A stretch of 64,000 nucleotides of DNA. Source: Melieria omissa (lineage: Eukaryota; Arthropoda; Insecta; Diptera; Ulidiidae). Location of the stretch: the NCBI GenBank assembly GCA_963971225.1, contig OZ020270.1, positions 13,441,817 through 13,505,816 of the forward strand. Reading direction: 5' to 3'. Position numbers and translations under genes: made by a program. The notes beneath the pieces are model-generated. The model was not told the origin of the DNA. It saw only the letters and a program-made list of their open reading frames with translations, and ran no database searches. Of the stretch, positions 61,976-64,000 are shown piece by piece (the first letter of the stretch is position 1; each line of letters starts with the position of its first letter).

Positions 61976-62476
61976 GCAATCCCGGGATCGCGAATCCCGG
62001 GATCCCGGACAATTTCAGTTCCGAAAAATCCCGGGATTGACAAAATCCGATCCCGGGATCGAAACAAAACGAAACGCTATCTTTTTGCTTTTTTCACGTT
62101 GATTTAAAAAAATGCAACCCTTCTTATTTAACACAAAAAATAAATTGCCCATTGCCTGTGACGTGCAATGCTCTGTTTGTGTATAACTACTTTTTACAAA
62201 TTTGTACAAACTAGATCTGTTTTGGTACTTTTCCAGTACAGATTTGCCAGTAACCATAATCAAAAAAGCAAACAAGCATACGCTCCCAAAAACGAATCCA
62301 TTCAAGAAAGTATGCAATCATTATTTTCTAAAAACATGCCAGTCACATTCACAACACACAGGAAAAATGGTGTAAATAAGAGGATTAAGAAAGAAACAGC
62401 TAATATACAACTATTAGCATTTCAGAATTAAAACTATAGCGAAACTTGAATTATTGATGGGTTATTACTCATACCG
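61976..62476. other. Spacer with a TCCCGGGAT cluster
   Basis: ATCCCGGGAT or close variants occur about five times between 61980 and 62060, possibly the subterminal region of another hAT element inserted in the hAT fragment. The rest is AT-rich with no supported gene. Confidence 0.45.
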
Positions 62477-62815
62477 CCGACAGCGCCGTGGCTCAGTTGG
62501 TTAGTGCGCGGTCCAGCGAGTCGCATCCAGAGCGACGCAAGTTCGAATTCTGCATGTAGTAACACCTAAAAAAAATAACGGGAAACTCGTTTTCTCTTTC
62601 GGTGGCTGTCCTCTCAGCTGGAAATGGCAAACCTCTGAGAGTAAAAATTGCCTATGAAAAAGCTCCCAACCTGCCGTTCGGAACCGGCATAAAACTGTAG
62701 GTCCCTCCCACCCGCGTACAAAATTCACACGCACAACACGGGTGGTTGCGGGAAGCTAGGCCTTAGTCTCGCGTAAGCGGGCTGTCGTGCCAATCAATTA
62801 AAAAAAAATTAATTA
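62477..62815 (+). mobile_element. tRNA-derived SINE, copy D, with 15-bp TSD
   Basis: Target duplication TTATTACTCATACCG at 62462-62476 and 62816-62830. A box TGGCTCAGTTGG and B box GTTCGAATTC are both intact. It is very close to copies A and B over its length. Confidence 0.94.
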
Positions 62816-63006
62816 TTATTACTCATACCGAATTTCACTTATTTTGAATGGCCAAAACTTTAAGATTTACATATAATGCGATTTGATTAACTATAGGATT
62901 TCCAACAAGAGGTGTTATTTTGAATCATCCGGTATTTCAGTAGCTGTCAGTTTTGAAGCTTTTATTCTTTGACATTTGACAAGTAGAAACTACGCCATTA
63001 CTAAAA

Positions 63007-63655
63007 ATGGAACGATACACGCTTCAACAACGCATTGAAATTATTAAAATTCACTACAAAAATTGTGAAAATCTTGCAGTTACAGTTCGCAAAACTAAAG
63101 CATTTTTGGGTCGTCGTGAAGCACCTTGTCGGACCGCAATACAGAAATTGGTGGAAAAATTCGAGCAGTTGGGACAAGTTAGTGATGTGAAGAATAAAAC
63201 CCGTGCACGTCACTCAAGAACAACTGAGAATATTGCTGCTGTAGCCCAAAGTGTTGAAGAAAACCCAGGTTTGTCGATTCCTCGTCGTTCTTTGGAATGA
63301 TGATTTTTTATGGTCGAAGTTAGATGGTATTGATCTGGACAACGTTTACATTCAACAAGACGGCGCTACGTGCCACACAAGCAACGAAACCACTGCTCTT
63401 TTACGGGAAAAATTTCCGGACCGTGTTATCTCTGGAAGAGGTGATCACAATTGGCCACCGAGATCTTGTGATTTGACCTTGCGACTTCTTCCTTTGGGGC
63501 CACGTGAAAGATAAGGTGTACGCCAACAGCCCAGCGTCGATTCAAGACCTCAAAGATAGAATTCGTGAGGCTATCGAGGACGTAGGGCAGCCACTTTGCG
63601 ATTTTGTTGGAAAACCCTGTAGTATTGAACCAGACAGATGCCTTTTTTAGCAGGT
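63007..63655 (+). pseudogene. DD41D (rosa-like) Tc1/mariner transposase, middle deleted
   Basis: The first frame, MERYTLQQRIEIIKIHYKNC to PGLSIPRRSLE, is the N-terminal DNA-binding half. A deletion then joins it to LDNVYIQQDGATCHTSNETT, so the first catalytic Asp and linker are gone. WPPRSCDLT is followed by a frameshift that destroys the box holding the last Asp; KDKVYANSPASIQDLKDRIR continues in another frame. The spacing from the QQDG Asp to the expected last Asp is 41. TIRs were not identified. Confidence 0.85.
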
Positions 63656-63734
63656 TAGCCAGGTGATTTGGCAATTAAATTTTAAGTTATTTGTCATAAG
63701 TATTTTGTTCTTAGTTTTAAACAGACATGGGGGT

Positions 63735-63900
63735 TTTGCATTAAATTCATAGTGCACTATCCTTTTCACTACCACTAAATAAAGTTTAGTGGTAGTTGAA
63801 TTTTTTCCACTAATCACTGAATTTAATTTAGTGGCAGTGGTAAAAAGTACCACTAAAAAAAATTAGTGGAAGAAAATTGCACTACCACTAAATAAAGATC
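63735..63900. repeat. CCACTAAAT inverted and direct repeat cluster
   Basis: CTACCACTAAA / TTTAGTGGTAG form an 11 bp inverted repeat with a 5 base loop (63768-63794). CCACTAA or its complement recurs at least seven times through 63950. It looks like the edge of a foldback element that continues past the window. Confidence 0.65.
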
Positions 63901-64000
63901 AGTCAGAAACAAAGACATCCATTACCATGAAATAAACCACTAACAACGATATGCGCAAAAATATATGTTTTATTTAAACAACTTATTTGCTTTCAACAAG

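Noticed and set aside
62015..62431. Overlapping ~90-100 codon frames on both strands
   Set aside because: Low-complexity and AT-rich with no motif; probably chance frames.

Overview
This 64 kb window reads as heterochromatin-like or intergenic DNA from an insect, most likely a fly. It is built almost entirely from nested, mostly dead transposable elements. I found no host protein-coding gene, no rRNA or free-standing tRNA gene, no operon and no CRISPR array. The insect call is an inference from three things: spliced hAT and piggyBac transposase genes with polypyrimidine-CAG introns, the mix of Ty3/gypsy, mariner, Tc1, DD37E, DD41D, hAT and piggyBac elements, and a tRNA-headed SINE whose body resembles fly SINEs as I remember them.

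Layout. 1-754: 3' end of a non-LTR retrotransposon. 1.4-1.7 kb: fragment of a GC-core satellite-like repeat (repeat B). 1.8-2.1 kb: SINE. 2.36-10.8 kb: one hAT transposase gene whose intron (2678-8957) holds a gypsy element (2771-7051, itself holding a piggyBac MITE and a minisatellite) and a Sola-like element (7065-8940, itself holding a deleted mariner); its last exon is split by a 702 bp TA-flanked MITE and followed by a SINE. 11.76-15.87 kb: gypsy-A, with LTRs but without integrase. 16.2-18.5 kb: gypsy-C copy 1 with a MITE in its LTR. 20.2-28.2 kb: a TIR element (CAATGGGG family) carrying a 1.3 kb MITE and the near-complete gypsy-B. 28.2-30.9 kb: gypsy-C copy 2. 31.0-33.7 kb: gypsy-D. 33.8-35.9 kb: a decayed piggyBac with a MITE. 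37.3-41.4 kb: satellite-like arrays with a SINE and a TTAA MITE. 41.4-42.6 kb: mariner with an almost intact ORF. 42.8-44.0 kb: gypsy-C copy 4, little more than two LTRs. 44.1-54.1 kb: a piggyBac element containing a Tc1 element and gypsy-C copy 3. 54.1-56.4 kb: two tandem repeat arrays. 56.4-57.6 kb: second mariner. 57.7-61.65 kb: a hAT-type element containing a DD37E element and a second CAATGGGG element, all inside a ZBED/SCAND3-like hAT. 62.5 kb: SINE. 63.0-63.7 kb: deleted DD41D element. The window ends in a CCACTAAAT foldback cluster.

The most useful content is the nesting itself. Target-site duplications or empty paralogous sites fix most insertion boundaries and give a relative chronology. 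Several elements lost a catalytic residue by a clean in-frame lesion: mariner at 41.6 kb (third Asp), gypsy-B RNase H (Glu), gypsy-C3 RT (YLED). At least four Gag proteins start with a SAP or SAP-like segment. Several non-autonomous families carry iterated short motifs and look undescribed. I see no gene system that cooperates as a host pathway.
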